Positions 1-7,756 of a DNA stretch of 64,000 nt are shown here, piece by piece. Source of the DNA: Micromonospora echinospora (GTDB taxonomy: Bacteria; Actinomycetota; Actinomycetes; Mycobacteriales; Micromonosporaceae); assembly GCF_014203425.1 (NCBI RefSeq), contig NZ_JACHJC010000001.1, forward strand, positions 868,001-932,000. Reading direction: 5' to 3'. Numbering within the stretch: the first letter of the stretch is position 1; each line of letters starts with the position of its first letter. Under the pieces are notes generated by a model. That model saw nothing but the letters and a program-made list of their open reading frames with translations. It made no database searches and had not been told where the DNA came from. A program made the position numbers and the translations under genes.

Positions 1-350
1 CGGCCGACGCCCGCGGTTACCACTTCCGGCTGCTCGCCACGCTCGACGAGTTCGGCCCGGCCAGCCAGGCAGCCCTGGGCCGGCGCAGCGGCATCCACGT
101 CAGCGACGTGGTGGCCGCACTCAACGAACTCGCCGAGCGGGAGTTCGTTGTCCGCGCCCCGGACCCGGCCGACCGGCGGCGCAACGTCGTCACCATCACC
201 GCCGCCGGGCGGCGGCAGTTGCGGCGGCTGGAGAAGCGCCTCGCCGCCGTCCAGGACGAGCTGCTCGCGCCGCTGACGCCGGACGAGCGCGCTGACCTGA
301 CCCGGCTGCTGGCGCGGGTGCTGGCCCACCACACCCGCCTGTCCGTCTGA
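1..350 (+). CDS. MarR-family transcriptional regulator, C-terminal part
   Basis: Only the 3' end of this gene lies in the window. It is open from base 3 and ends at a TGA at 348-350. The visible 115 residues hold a winged helix: a recognition-helix-like stretch (LGRRSGIHVSDVVAALNELA), then a wing with the DPADRRRNVVTIT motif that is typical of MarR proteins, and a C-terminal dimerisation helix ending in LARVLAHHTRLSV. MarR proteins are dimeric DNA-binding repressors that often respond to small phenolic or oxidising compounds. The target and ligand cannot be inferred because the upstream side is outside the window. Family assignment is good; function beyond that is unknown. Confidence 0.85.
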   Translation, partial: ADARGYHFRLLATLDEFGPASQAALGRRSGIHVSDVVAALNELAEREFVVRAPDPADRRRNVVTITAAGRRQLRRLEKRLAAVQDELLAPLTPDERADLTRLLARVLAHHTRLSV

Positions 351-391
351 TCGTCCGGCCTTCGCGCCCCGGTCGCTCCACCCTCTACCTA

Positions 392-405
392 TATCGCTCT
401 CGATA
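392..405. promoter_or_regulatory. Palindrome upstream of the HTH regulator, likely operator
   Basis: TATCG-CTCT-CGATA is a perfect 5-bp inverted repeat with a 4-nt centre, 16 nt upstream of the start codon at 422. A -10-like GATAGT (402-407) overlaps its right arm. An autoregulatory operator for the regulator that follows is the simplest reading. Confidence 0.45.
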
Positions 406-421
406 GTGATAACGTCCGGCC

Positions 422-1024
422 ATGGCGATGTCGATGGAGCGGTGGGCGGAGGTGGCGCTGCACCCGGTGCGGCTCCGCGTCCTGCGTGCCGTGGCGGGCA
501 CCCGGGTGACCACTCACGACCTGGCCGAGCTGCTGCCCGACGTCCCGCACGCCACGCTCTACCGGCACCTGGCGACGCTCGTGAAGACCGGGATGCTCGA
601 CGTGGTGGAGGAGCGCAAGGTGCGCGGCGCCGTCGAGCGGGTGTACGCGCTGCCCGCGCACGGCGCGGCGCTGGACCCGGCGGCCCTGGCGACGGCGACG
701 CCGGAGGACCACGCACGCTACTTCACCGCGTTCGTGTCGAGCCTGCTGTCCGAGTTCTCCCGCTACCTCGCCCGGGAGTCCGTCGACTTCGTCGCCGACG
801 GGGTCGGATACCAGCAGCTCGTACTGCACCTGACGGACGCCGAGCTGCACGAGTTCGCGGCCGGGCTCAACGCGCTGGTCGGCCCGCTGCTCGCCAGAGG
901 GCCCGGCGACGGTCGGATCCCCCGGCTGCTGGCGACCATCCTGATGCCCGCCGATCGCCAGGCGACCCCCGGCGACACGCACACATCGGCGCACGACTCC
1001 GACACGACGAAGGGCGACGACTGA
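422..1024 (+). CDS. Winged-helix transcriptional regulator of an ABC operon
   Basis: A 200-residue protein with an N-terminal ArsR/PadR-like winged helix (about residues 10-85): helix-turn-helix LAELLPDVPHATLYRHLATL and a wing around EERKVRGAVERVYAL. It is followed by a helical C-terminal domain that may bind a ligand or dimerise. It has no metal-binding cysteines, so it is not a classical metal-sensing ArsR protein. It is the first gene of a four-gene operon with an ABC transporter, and its TGA overlaps the next ATG by one base (TGATG), so it most likely controls this exporter. There is no good Shine-Dalgarno sequence before the ATG; a leaderless or short-leader transcript from the palindromic promoter just upstream fits. 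A second ATG at 428 is a possible alternative start. Confidence 0.8.
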   Translation: MAMSMERWAEVALHPVRLRVLRAVAGTRVTTHDLAELLPDVPHATLYRHLATLVKTGMLDVVEERKVRGAVERVYALPAHGAALDPAALATATPEDHARYFTAFVSSLLSEFSRYLARESVDFVADGVGYQQLVLHLTDAELHEFAAGLNALVGPLLARGPGDGRIPRLLATILMPADRQATPGDTHTSAHDSDTTKGDD

Positions 1025-1395
1025 TGGCCTCCGTAATGCTCAACGGCGATGTGATCGACATCCGGTTCACCGGATGGGAACGGATGTGGGCCGGGCGGGA
1101 GCGGTTCGCGCTGCGCCTGGCCGCCGTGCGGCACGCCGCCCCGGTGGACGAGCCGATCCGGCTGGCCCGCGGCGCCCGGCGCGGGTACGCCGTGTCCGGC
1201 TTCGCCAAGATCGGCGTCTGGGGGCTGTTCGGTGGTCCCCGGCAGCTCGTGGCGGCCCGGCGGGGTCAGCCCGGCCTGCACCTGGTGCTGGACCGCGCGG
1301 CGGCCGGCGGGGAGTTCGACGAGGTGGTGGTCTCCGACCCGGCCGCGTCGGGCCTCGCCGAGACGATCGAGCGTGCGACGCGGGGCCGGCCGTGA
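1024..1395 (+). CDS. Conserved hypothetical protein of the ABC operon
   Basis: A 123-residue protein that I do not recognise. It is rich in short beta strands (VMLNGDVIDIRF, YAVSGFAKIGVWGLFGG, LHLVLDRAA, FDEVVVSD) and has no signal peptide or membrane segment, so it is probably a small soluble beta protein. Translation is coupled on both sides: its ATG overlaps the upstream TGA, and its TGA lies within GTGA, overlapping the GTG of the ABC ATPase gene. The position inside the regulator-transporter operon suggests an accessory role in the same response, but nothing in the sequence gives a mechanism. Confidence 0.7.
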   Translation: MASVMLNGDVIDIRFTGWERMWAGRERFALRLAAVRHAAPVDEPIRLARGARRGYAVSGFAKIGVWGLFGGPRQLVAARRGQPGLHLVLDRAAAGGEFDEVVVSDPAASGLAETIERATRGRP

Positions 1396-2297
1396 CCGGC
1401 GACCACCTGGCGATCGAGGCGTCGGGCCTGACCAAACGCTACGGCGACGTCACCGCCGTACGCGATCTGACCTTCACCGTGCGACCCGGCGCGGTCACCG
1501 GCTTCCTCGGCCCGAACGGCGCCGGCAAGACCACCACGATGCGCATGCTGACCGGTCTGGTGACGCCGACCAGCGGCGCCGCCACCATCGGCGGGCAGCC
1601 CTACGGCCGGCTGGCCCAGCCGTCACGGACCGTCGGCGCGGTGTTCGACGGCAACGCGTTCCACCCCGGCCACACCGCCCGTGACCACCTGGGCGTCTAC
1701 GCCGCGATGGCAGGTTGCCCGGACAGCCGGGTCGCGGAACTGCTGGATCTGCTCGGCCTCGCCCACGCCGCCGACCGTCGTACCCGAGGGTTCTCCACCG
1801 GCATGCGGCAACGGCTCAGCCTCGCCACGGCGCTGCTCGGCGACCCTCGCGTCCTGCTGCTCGACGAACCGGCGAACGGCCTGGACCCGGAAGGCATGTC
1901 GTGGCTGCGCGGGCTGCTGCGCCGGCTCGCCGACGAGGGCCGCACCGTGCTGGTCTCCAGCCACGTCCTGCACGAGGTCCAGCAGGTGGTGGACGACGTG
2001 GTGGTCATCCGGCGCGGGGAACTCGTCGCCGCCGGGCCGTGGTCCCGGCTCACCGGCCCGCCGACGGTGCTCGTCACCTCGCCGGACGCGACAGCTCTGG
2101 CCGCCGCGCTGGCGGCCGCCGCCGGGTCCGTCGAGGCCGCCGGGCCCGGCCGGCTGCGGGTACGCGGACTGGACGCGCCGGGCGTCGCCGACCTCGCCGC
2201 GGCCCATCGCGTGCGGGTCCACGAGCTGGTCACCGAGACCACAAGCCTCGAACAGCTCTTCCTCGACCTGACCACCGACAAGGCGGAGGCCCGATGA
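1392..2297 (+). CDS. ABC transporter ATP-binding protein (DrrA/CcmA type)
   Basis: A 301-residue ABC ATPase starting at GTG. The Walker A (GPNGAGKTT) sits near residue 43, the signature appears as FSTGMRQRLSLA, and the Walker B is LLLDEPANGLDP, followed by the H-loop SSHVL. The length of about 300 residues with a C-terminal extension beyond the nucleotide-binding domain is usual for single-domain exporter ATPases of the antibiotic/lipid (DrrA-like) group. It overlaps the unknown gene before it by 4 bases and the permease after it by 4 bases (ATGA), so the ATPase and permease should be made in equal amounts. The substrate is not predictable. Confidence 0.93.
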   Translation: MTGDHLAIEASGLTKRYGDVTAVRDLTFTVRPGAVTGFLGPNGAGKTTTMRMLTGLVTPTSGAATIGGQPYGRLAQPSRTVGAVFDGNAFHPGHTARDHLGVYAAMAGCPDSRVAELLDLLGLAHAADRRTRGFSTGMRQRLSLATALLGDPRVLLLDEPANGLDPEGMSWLRGLLRRLADEGRTVLVSSHVLHEVQQVVDDVVVIRRGELVAAGPWSRLTGPPTVLVTSPDATALAAALAAAAGSVEAAGPGRLRVRGLDAPGVADLAAAHRVRVHELVTETTSLEQLFLDLTTDKAEAR

Positions 2298-3088
2298 ACC
2301 TGCTCAGAGCGGAACTGCGCCGGGTGCTGGCGACCCGGATGTGGGGTGCGCTGCTGCTCGCCTCCGTCGCGCTGGGCGGCGGCCTGGTCGGGATGATGGC
2401 GCTGGTCGGGCCGGAGAACTTCGACCCGCCGATGCCCGGCCTGCACACCGAGGAGGGCCTGCGGTCGATCCTCGGCATCCTCGGCTTCACCGCCTTCGTG
2501 CCGGCCGCCGCCGGCGCCCTCGCGGCCACCTCCGAGTACCGGCACGGCACCGCCGCCGTCACATTCGTGTTCGCGCCGCGCCGAGGGCGGGTGCTCGCCG
2601 CCAAACTCGCCACCCACGCGGTCGTCGGCCTCGCCTACGGCCTCGCGCTCGCCGTCGCCGCGGCGGCAGCCCTGTTCACAGTCGCCGCCGCGCGTGGCGT
2701 GCCGCTGGGCCTGCCCGCCTCCACGGTGCTGGCGCTGCTCGCCCGCATCGGCGTCGCGATGGCTGTCTACCTGCTCGTCGGCGTCGGCGTGGGCGCCCTG
2801 CTCCGTAACCAGGTCGCGGCCGTCTGCGTGGTGGTCGGTTACCTGTACCTGGCCGAGCCCGTCCTGATGATGATCCCCGGCGTCAACGCGCTCTACCCGC
2901 TCCTGCCCGGCGGGGCCACCGCCGCGCTCACCGACTTTACCTACGTCGCCGACGCGATGTCCGCGCAGCTCGGCAACGACGCCGTCGCGCTCCTGCCACC
3001 GGCGGCCGGCGCCCTGCTGCTGACCGCGTACGCGCTGACCGCAGCCGCGATCGCCGTGGTCGTCCCGATGCGCCGCGACATCACCTGA
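2294..3088 (+). CDS. ABC transporter permease (ABC-2 type)
   Basis: A 264-residue integral membrane protein with about six hydrophobic segments. The first is near residues 16-36 after a basic N-terminus (LRAELRRVLATRMW); others include GFTAFVPAAAGALAAT, HAVVGLAYGLALAVAAAAALF, RIGVAMAVYLLVGVGVGALL and a final AGALLLTAYALTAAAIAVVV. This layout matches ABC-2 family permeases, which pair with a separate ATPase such as the one encoded immediately upstream. The motif ATSEYRHGTAAVTF is the usual conserved loop of the family. The gene ends by overlapping, tail to tail, the convergent ATPase gene by 8 bases (3081-3088), leaving no room for a separate terminator. Confidence 0.9.
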   Translation: MNLLRAELRRVLATRMWGALLLASVALGGGLVGMMALVGPENFDPPMPGLHTEEGLRSILGILGFTAFVPAAAGALAATSEYRHGTAAVTFVFAPRRGRVLAAKLATHAVVGLAYGLALAVAAAAALFTVAAARGVPLGLPASTVLALLARIGVAMAVYLLVGVGVGALLRNQVAAVCVVVGYLYLAEPVLMMIPGVNALYPLLPGGATAALTDFTYVADAMSAQLGNDAVALLPPAAGALLLTAYALTAAAIAVVVPMRRDIT

Positions 3089-6000
3089 GCGTCGCGAGCC
3101 GGACGATCTCCTCCGCGGTCAGCGGGCTGCGCGGATGGTGGGTCAGGCACATCGGCGCCTGCATCTTGACGAACCGGGCACCCTCCACGGTGGCGTAGAA
3201 CTGGCCGGTACGCAGTTTGCCGATGTCCGGGACGTCGGTGCCCTTCGCCCTGGCCACGTCCCGGGCCGCCTCGATCTGTACCGGCACGGTGAGCAGGCCG
3301 AAGAACTGCGTGGCGGCGTTGCCGGGGATCTGGTTGTGCAACGCCTTCGGCGCCTGGGTGGCGAAGACCAGCCCCAGCCCGTACTTGCGGGCCTGCGAGG
3401 TCAGCGCGAGCGTGCTCTGGGTGCAGGCGGTCACGGCGCCGGACGGGGCGAGCGTCTGTGCCTCGTCCATGACGAAGAGTCCACCGAGTGGCCGGTCCCC
3501 GGCCGGATGGCGCTTGATCCAGGTGAACAGGGCGAGCTGCAACTGGTTGACGAAGCTCTGCCGCTGATTCTCCTCGGACAGCCCGGCGAGGTTGATCACC
3601 GAGACCCGGGCGCGGTGACCGGGTGGCGGGGTGAGTAGTTCGCCCGGGTCGACAGGCGTTCCGACGCCGCCCAGGAGCGGGTCGTTGATCAGGGCGGCCT
3701 TGAGCAGTTGTGCCATGCCAGCGGCCAGCTTGGGCGCGCTGTCGAGCTGACTCACCCCGTCCGGGAGGTCGTTGAGGACGTCGGTGAACTCACGCAGGTC
3801 ACTTGCGCCGCTGCGGGCGTAGCCGATCAGGGCCTCGCGCAGCACGGCGCGGCCGAGTCGGGCCTTGTCGGTTCCGCCGTCCACCCGGGCGTGCGGGGCG
3901 AGCGTGGCGACGGCGGCGTTGACGGCCGAGGCGAACCCGTCCGGGTCGTCGAGCACGTCGGCGAAGGCCGGCAACGGCTGGAAGCTCAATGGTCGACCGG
4001 CCTGCCGTCCCGGCGTCCAGACGACCACGTCGGTGCCGGCCAGATATTCCGCTGCGCGACGGGCGTCGTCGGCGCCCCAGCCCGGCGGCGGCTCGGGCCA
4101 GGCCTCGCCGAGCCGGGCCAGGTCGTTGTTGGGGTCGAGCACGATGGCCGACACGCCGCGTAGGGCGCACTCCTCGATCAGGCGACGGATCAGGACGGTC
4201 TTGCCGGAGCCGGAGCCGGCGAAGATGACCGTGTGCCGGCGCAGCGCTTCGAGGTCGATGCCGACCGGGTCCGGCCGCCCGGTGACCGTGCCGATCTCCA
4301 TCCGCTCCGGGTCGATGCCCGCCACCGGCGGCAGGGGAGCGATCATCGGCGGAACCGGGCCGGAACCGGCGGACCGCGGCGCAGGGACGAGACTGGCGGA
4401 GCGCGATGCGGGGACGGGACCGGCGGAGCGCGGCGCAGCGGTGACCGGCGGTGGCGTCCCGACCGGGGGTCGGTCCGGCACCTCCTCCGGCCGCTCCTCG
4501 GCCCGGACGGCTTCCGGCGCGCCCGGCCAGTCGCCCAGCGCCTCCCGCAGGCAGGTGATGTCGGAGGCCGGCCGGCGATCGGCGAACCAGGGTCGCAGCG
4601 TCTCCCGCCCGTAGTCCTGGATGAGTTGTTCGAGCGCGACCATCCGGGCGACGTCCGGCGTGTCCAGGGGGAGCCTCCGGCCACCGGCCCGCTCGAACGC
4701 GTCCAGCACCTCGCGGGTACGGGCACCGGCCGACCACTCCGCGCTGCGTAGCAGGAAGAGCCGGCGTTTGGCGACCCCTTCGGTGAGCCCGGCGGTCGTG
4801 ATCGCGTTGCGAATCCGGTTGAGCACAGCGATGTGGTGCGGCGCGGAGATCGCCCGGAACGACCAGTGCTCCTCGTCCTCGCTGTCCTCGCTCAGGCTGT
4901 GCCGTAGCCGAGCGTGCAGCGCCGGCTTGGTCCCGGCGGGGATCGGGTCGAGGCTGAACGCGTCGACGGCCGTCCCCTGCGCGGCGATCCACGCGGTCAG
5001 GCCGGCTTCGAGCAGGCGCGGGACACGGCCGTCCTCTGACTCCGGGGATACGGCAGAGCCGGTGTCGGCGGCGGCGATCAGCTCCGCGTACCGGGCGTCG
5101 ATCTTGCTGAATCCGTTCGCCCGGTTCTCCGGCGGCGGCCCGGTGACCGGGGCGTGGACGAGCCCGTCGGCGACGCGATCGCCGCTGGCGTGCAGCAGGT
5201 GCCGCAGCTCCCGCGCCTCGCCGTCGGCCAGGCAGGCCCGGACGTGTGTGTCGATCCGCCGCAGCAGCTCACGCGGGGTGAAGCCGACGACCTCCTGGAA
5301 CGCGTCCGGGTGGACCGGCCAGGTGGGATGGGGCGGCATGAACCCGAGGCCCTCGAAGAGCACCGCGAACCGCTTCTCGACCAGCTCGCGGCCCACCTCG
5401 ACGGAGGGGATCTCCTTGAGCGGGGCAGCCTCCCGGAACCGGTCCTGGACGGTGTCCGTCGCCTGCTGCTGGATGCTGCGCCATGTCTGCGGCAGGCACG
5501 AGACGACGGACAGGGTCCGGCGGGTGGTCTCGCGCAGCGCCATCAGGCCGCTGGCGACCTGTTCGAGCAGGAGCGAGGTCTGCCAGTCCGCCTCGCCCCG
5601 GGCGTCCTGGTTGGTCGCCTTCACGGACTGGGCGATCATCAGGTCGATCTGGTCCACCGCGATCACGGTCGGGCCGACGACGGCGAGCAGCCGGGAGATG
5701 TCCCGGACCACCTCCTGGGGCGCACGTCGGTTTCGCCGCAGCCCCCATCCGGCCCGCTGGCCGGGTTCCTCCTCGTCCATGGAGGACAGGAAGTCGTAGC
5801 CGATGTCCTGCACGGCGGACTGCTCGGCCGCGTAGAGCACCAGGGCACGCGCGGTGTCCTGGCACTCCGTACCGATCTGGCGGTCCTTCTTGCGGATCAG
5901 GTCGACGAACGCGTCGAGCGTGGAACGGCTGAGTTCGGTCTCGCCGGCGACCGCGCGGCGTACCGTGCGGGGCGCCCTCACTTCGTCGGCCAGCCGGCGC

Positions 6001-6380
6001 AGGAACGTCCGCAGCTGGGTGGTCTCGTCCGGCATCGGCCGGACCAGGCCCTCCAGCATCGAGATCGCGGTGCGTTGCCAGAACGTCCGGGCCTCGAGCA
6101 ACTCGACCAGGAAGAAGAAGCCGCCGCGCCCCTGTACCTGCTGGCGGACCGTGCCGATGAGGTGGGTCTTGCCGGTGCCGCGCTGGCCGAGGATGGCCAC
6201 CCCCACCGGACTGGAGTCGGTGCTGGCCTGAGCCTCCGCGAAGCTGTCCAGCACCGTCGAGACGACGTCGTGGTGCAGGCCCTCGACGTGGAAGGGAGTC
6301 GGTTTCCAGACGTCGTCCGGGGTCGGAGCCCAGTTGAACCTCAGCGCCGCCAGGGCGCGGCGTTGCTCGTCCCCGATCAT
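3081..6380 (-). CDS. Double ATPase: N-terminal AAA domain and C-terminal HerA-like DNA translocase domain
   Basis: A 1099-residue cytoplasmic protein with two P-loop domains. The N-terminal ATPase has Walker A GQRGTGKT (residues 65-72) and a Walker B-like VIAVDQID near 240, resembling AAA/Orc1-like ATPases. After a long helical middle region and a Pro/Ala/Ser-rich linker (about 640-695), a HerA-like domain follows with Walker A GSGSGKT (722-728), a DPNNDL motif, Walker B VMDEAQ (D972, E973) and a conserved VFATQAP segment. HerA ATPases are hexameric DNA pumps that usually work with a nuclease or other partner and are normally about half this length. It overlaps the winged-helix gene by ATGA, so the two form one operon. 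The operon is divergent from the Trypco1-trypsin-STAND pair. I infer a defence or conflict role from this context and from the domain mix; DNA repair is an alternative. Confidence 0.8.
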   Translation of the reverse strand: MIGDEQRRALAALRFNWAPTPDDVWKPTPFHVEGLHHDVVSTVLDSFAEAQASTDSSPVGVAILGQRGTGKTHLIGTVRQQVQGRGGFFFLVELLEARTFWQRTAISMLEGLVRPMPDETTQLRTFLRRLADEVRAPRTVRRAVAGETELSRSTLDAFVDLIRKKDRQIGTECQDTARALVLYAAEQSAVQDIGYDFLSSMDEEEPGQRAGWGLRRNRRAPQEVVRDISRLLAVVGPTVIAVDQIDLMIAQSVKATNQDARGEADWQTSLLLEQVASGLMALRETTRRTLSVVSCLPQTWRSIQQQATDTVQDRFREAAPLKEIPSVEVGRELVEKRFAVLFEGLGFMPPHPTWPVHPDAFQEVVGFTPRELLRRIDTHVRACLADGEARELRHLLHASGDRVADGLVHAPVTGPPPENRANGFSKIDARYAELIAAADTGSAVSPESEDGRVPRLLEAGLTAWIAAQGTAVDAFSLDPIPAGTKPALHARLRHSLSEDSEDEEHWSFRAISAPHHIAVLNRIRNAITTAGLTEGVAKRRLFLLRSAEWSAGARTREVLDAFERAGGRRLPLDTPDVARMVALEQLIQDYGRETLRPWFADRRPASDITCLREALGDWPGAPEAVRAEERPEEVPDRPPVGTPPPVTAAPRSAGPVPASRSASLVPAPRSAGSGPVPPMIAPLPPVAGIDPERMEIGTVTGRPDPVGIDLEALRRHTVIFAGSGSGKTVLIRRLIEECALRGVSAIVLDPNNDLARLGEAWPEPPPGWGADDARRAAEYLAGTDVVVWTPGRQAGRPLSFQPLPAFADVLDDPDGFASAVNAAVATLAPHARVDGGTDKARLGRAVLREALIGYARSGASDLREFTDVLNDLPDGVSQLDSAPKLAAGMAQLLKAALINDPLLGGVGTPVDPGELLTPPPGHRARVSVINLAGLSEENQRQSFVNQLQLALFTWIKRHPAGDRPLGGLFVMDEAQTLAPSGAVTACTQSTLALTSQARKYGLGLVFATQAPKALHNQIPGNAATQFFGLLTVPVQIEAARDVARAKGTDVPDIGKLRTGQFYATVEGARFVKMQAPMCLTHHPRSPLTAEEIVRLATLR

Positions 6381-7036
6381 GACGAGATGGCGACCAGATG
6401 CTTGTCCTGGTTGCCGATGGTCACCGCCGCCGCCCGCTCCTGCGGCTTGAGCACCTTCTGGTTGGACTCGGGCACCAGGTTCACGCCGCGCTCCCGGTTG
6501 AGCGTCACCAGCGCGGCGTCGAACTCGTGGCGGGGCAGATCGGCGAGGGCCTCGCGAAGGTCTGCCAGCATGACGTAGTCACCGGGCTTGGCGGCCAGCT
6601 CGTGGTACGCCTGCCGGATCAGCGCCACCGCGTCGACGGCCGCGGATGCCGGCGACGCCACCGGCGGCGCGACGACCTCGTCCCGGTTGATCTGCATCCG
6701 GAACAGGTCGTCGGCGCGGATCCCGGAGTGGTCGATCAGCCGGCGCAGGAAGTCGAGCGCGACGTAGAGGGTTCCGCCCGCCGTGCCCGCGCGCTTTGGC
6801 GGCTCTGCCCCCAACTCCTCGGTAGCCCGATTCCAGCCCTTGTCGGTGAGGGTCAGAACAATCCTCGGCTTCTCCGTGACCTCGATCAGACCGAGTGATT
6901 TAAGTCGGCTGCGGTGCTCCGGCTTCAGACTGATTCCGGCGACGTTCTTGAAGTAGGTCTGTGGCAAAGGTGCCGCCTTCACCATCAGCGTGACAAGAAT
7001 GCACCGGTCGACTAGGGTCAGTTCCTTTTCCGGCAT
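6377..7036 (-). CDS. Winged-helix protein coupled to the HerA-like ATPase
   Basis: A 219-residue soluble protein. I chose the ATG at 7036 because GAGGAG lies 7 nt upstream; an in-frame start at 7123 would add 29 residues without a better ribosome-binding site. The N-terminal part (about residues 3-75) reads as a winged helix, with a helix-turn-helix ending in RSRLKSLGLIEVTEKPRIVLTLTDKG. A second helical segment near the C-terminus (MLADLREALADLPRHEFDAALVTLNRE) may be another winged helix. Its TGA overlaps the ATG of the ATPase gene (ATGA), so the two are translationally coupled. Likely roles are DNA recognition for the ATPase or repression of the divergent promoter region. No enzymatic motif is visible. 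Confidence 0.65.
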   Translation of the reverse strand: MPEKELTLVDRCILVTLMVKAAPLPQTYFKNVAGISLKPEHRSRLKSLGLIEVTEKPRIVLTLTDKGWNRATEELGAEPPKRAGTAGGTLYVALDFLRRLIDHSGIRADDLFRMQINRDEVVAPPVASPASAAVDAVALIRQAYHELAAKPGDYVMLADLREALADLPRHEFDAALVTLNRERGVNLVPESNQKVLKPQERAAAVTIGNQDKHLVAISS

Positions 7037-7411
7037 GCGGATGCTCCTCTGCGGCACGAGCTCCCACCGCGTCGACGGTGTGATCGAAGGCTCGGAAGGG
7101 GTGGCCATGATCGAGGTGGGCAACGGGGACGGCCCCGGCGCACGGGCCGATTCTGCCGACGGTCTCCGGCTCGCGCAAGGTCACCGATCTCGCTGACGAA
7201 AGCCGACAGGACAGCACAGTGGATCTCCGACGGTCCTGCGTGGACGGCCCGGCTGAAACGCCTGTTCGACCGATTCGGCGCGGTTCGCTGGCCGGACCAT
7301 TGCGAAGTGACAAGGGCAACGGGCAGCATGGCAGACCGGCGGGAGGGCCGGAGTTCTGCTCCGCCGCGAACCCTCCTGCCCGTTCCCCTGAAATACGTCA
7401 CGGAGGTGACC
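7037..7411. other. Divergent intergenic region between the two arms of the ATPase/protease locus
   Basis: This 375-base stretch separates the leftward winged-helix/HerA operon from the rightward Trypco1/trypsin operon. I see no convincing reading frame and no confident -35/-10 pair or long palindrome in it. The GGAGG at 7402-7406, five bases before the GTG at 7412, is the ribosome-binding site of the rightward gene; GAGGAG just right of 7036 serves the leftward gene. Both operon promoters presumably lie here. Confidence 0.5.
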
Positions 7412-7741
7412 GTGCAGTCTGAGGTGGTCCGCTACCAGGTCGACGACGAAACGGTTGCCTTGATCGAAGTCGAGCCGACGCCAGGTTTCCAGCCCGCCGG
7501 CTTCGGCGACGTCGCCGGCTGGGTACGCGAATCCGCGGCGCCGGCAGTCGCCGCCGCCCGGGAATTGCTGGAACAGGTCAAGACCGTCTCTCCCGATGCG
7601 GTGGAGGTGCGCTTCGGGATCAAGGCCACCGGCACGGCGAGCTGGGTGGTGGCGAAGGCGACCGGAGAGGCGAACTTCGAAGTCACGCTCGCCTGGCAGC
7701 CGGACGGCCCCACCGATCGCGGTGCCGGCCCACGGCGCTGA
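7412..7741 (+). CDS. Trypco1-like (trypsin-co-occurring domain 1, CU044_2847 family) small protein
   Basis: A 109-residue protein. I chose the GTG at 7412 because a strong GGAGG stands five bases upstream; the open frame extends back to an ATG at 7307, but that part is low in family character. The body has an N-terminal beta region (VVRYQVDDETVALIEVEP), a central helix (APAVAAARELLEQVKT) and a C-terminal beta region with the hallmark VRFGIKATGTASWVVAKA and ATGEANFEVTLAW. This pattern matches the small family named for its co-occurrence with trypsin-like proteases in bacterial conflict systems. The protease-STAND gene starts only 15 bases downstream, as expected. It probably acts as an adaptor or protein-protein interaction module with the protease. 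The exact biochemical role of the family is not established. Confidence 0.78.
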   Translation: MQSEVVRYQVDDETVALIEVEPTPGFQPAGFGDVAGWVRESAAPAVAAARELLEQVKTVSPDAVEVRFGIKATGTASWVVAKATGEANFEVTLAWQPDGPTDRGAGPRR

Positions 7742-7756
7742 CGGACGGGTCGGCCC

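Noticed and set aside
4360..4440. Direct repeats in the HerA-like ATPase gene
   Set aside because: They encode a Pro/Ala/Ser-rich interdomain linker and show no sign of being a mobile or regulatory element.
7307..7411. Extended N-terminus of the Trypco1-like protein from an ATG at 7307
   Set aside because: The strong GGAGG at 7402-7406 sits five bases before an in-frame GTG at 7412, where the family-like part begins.
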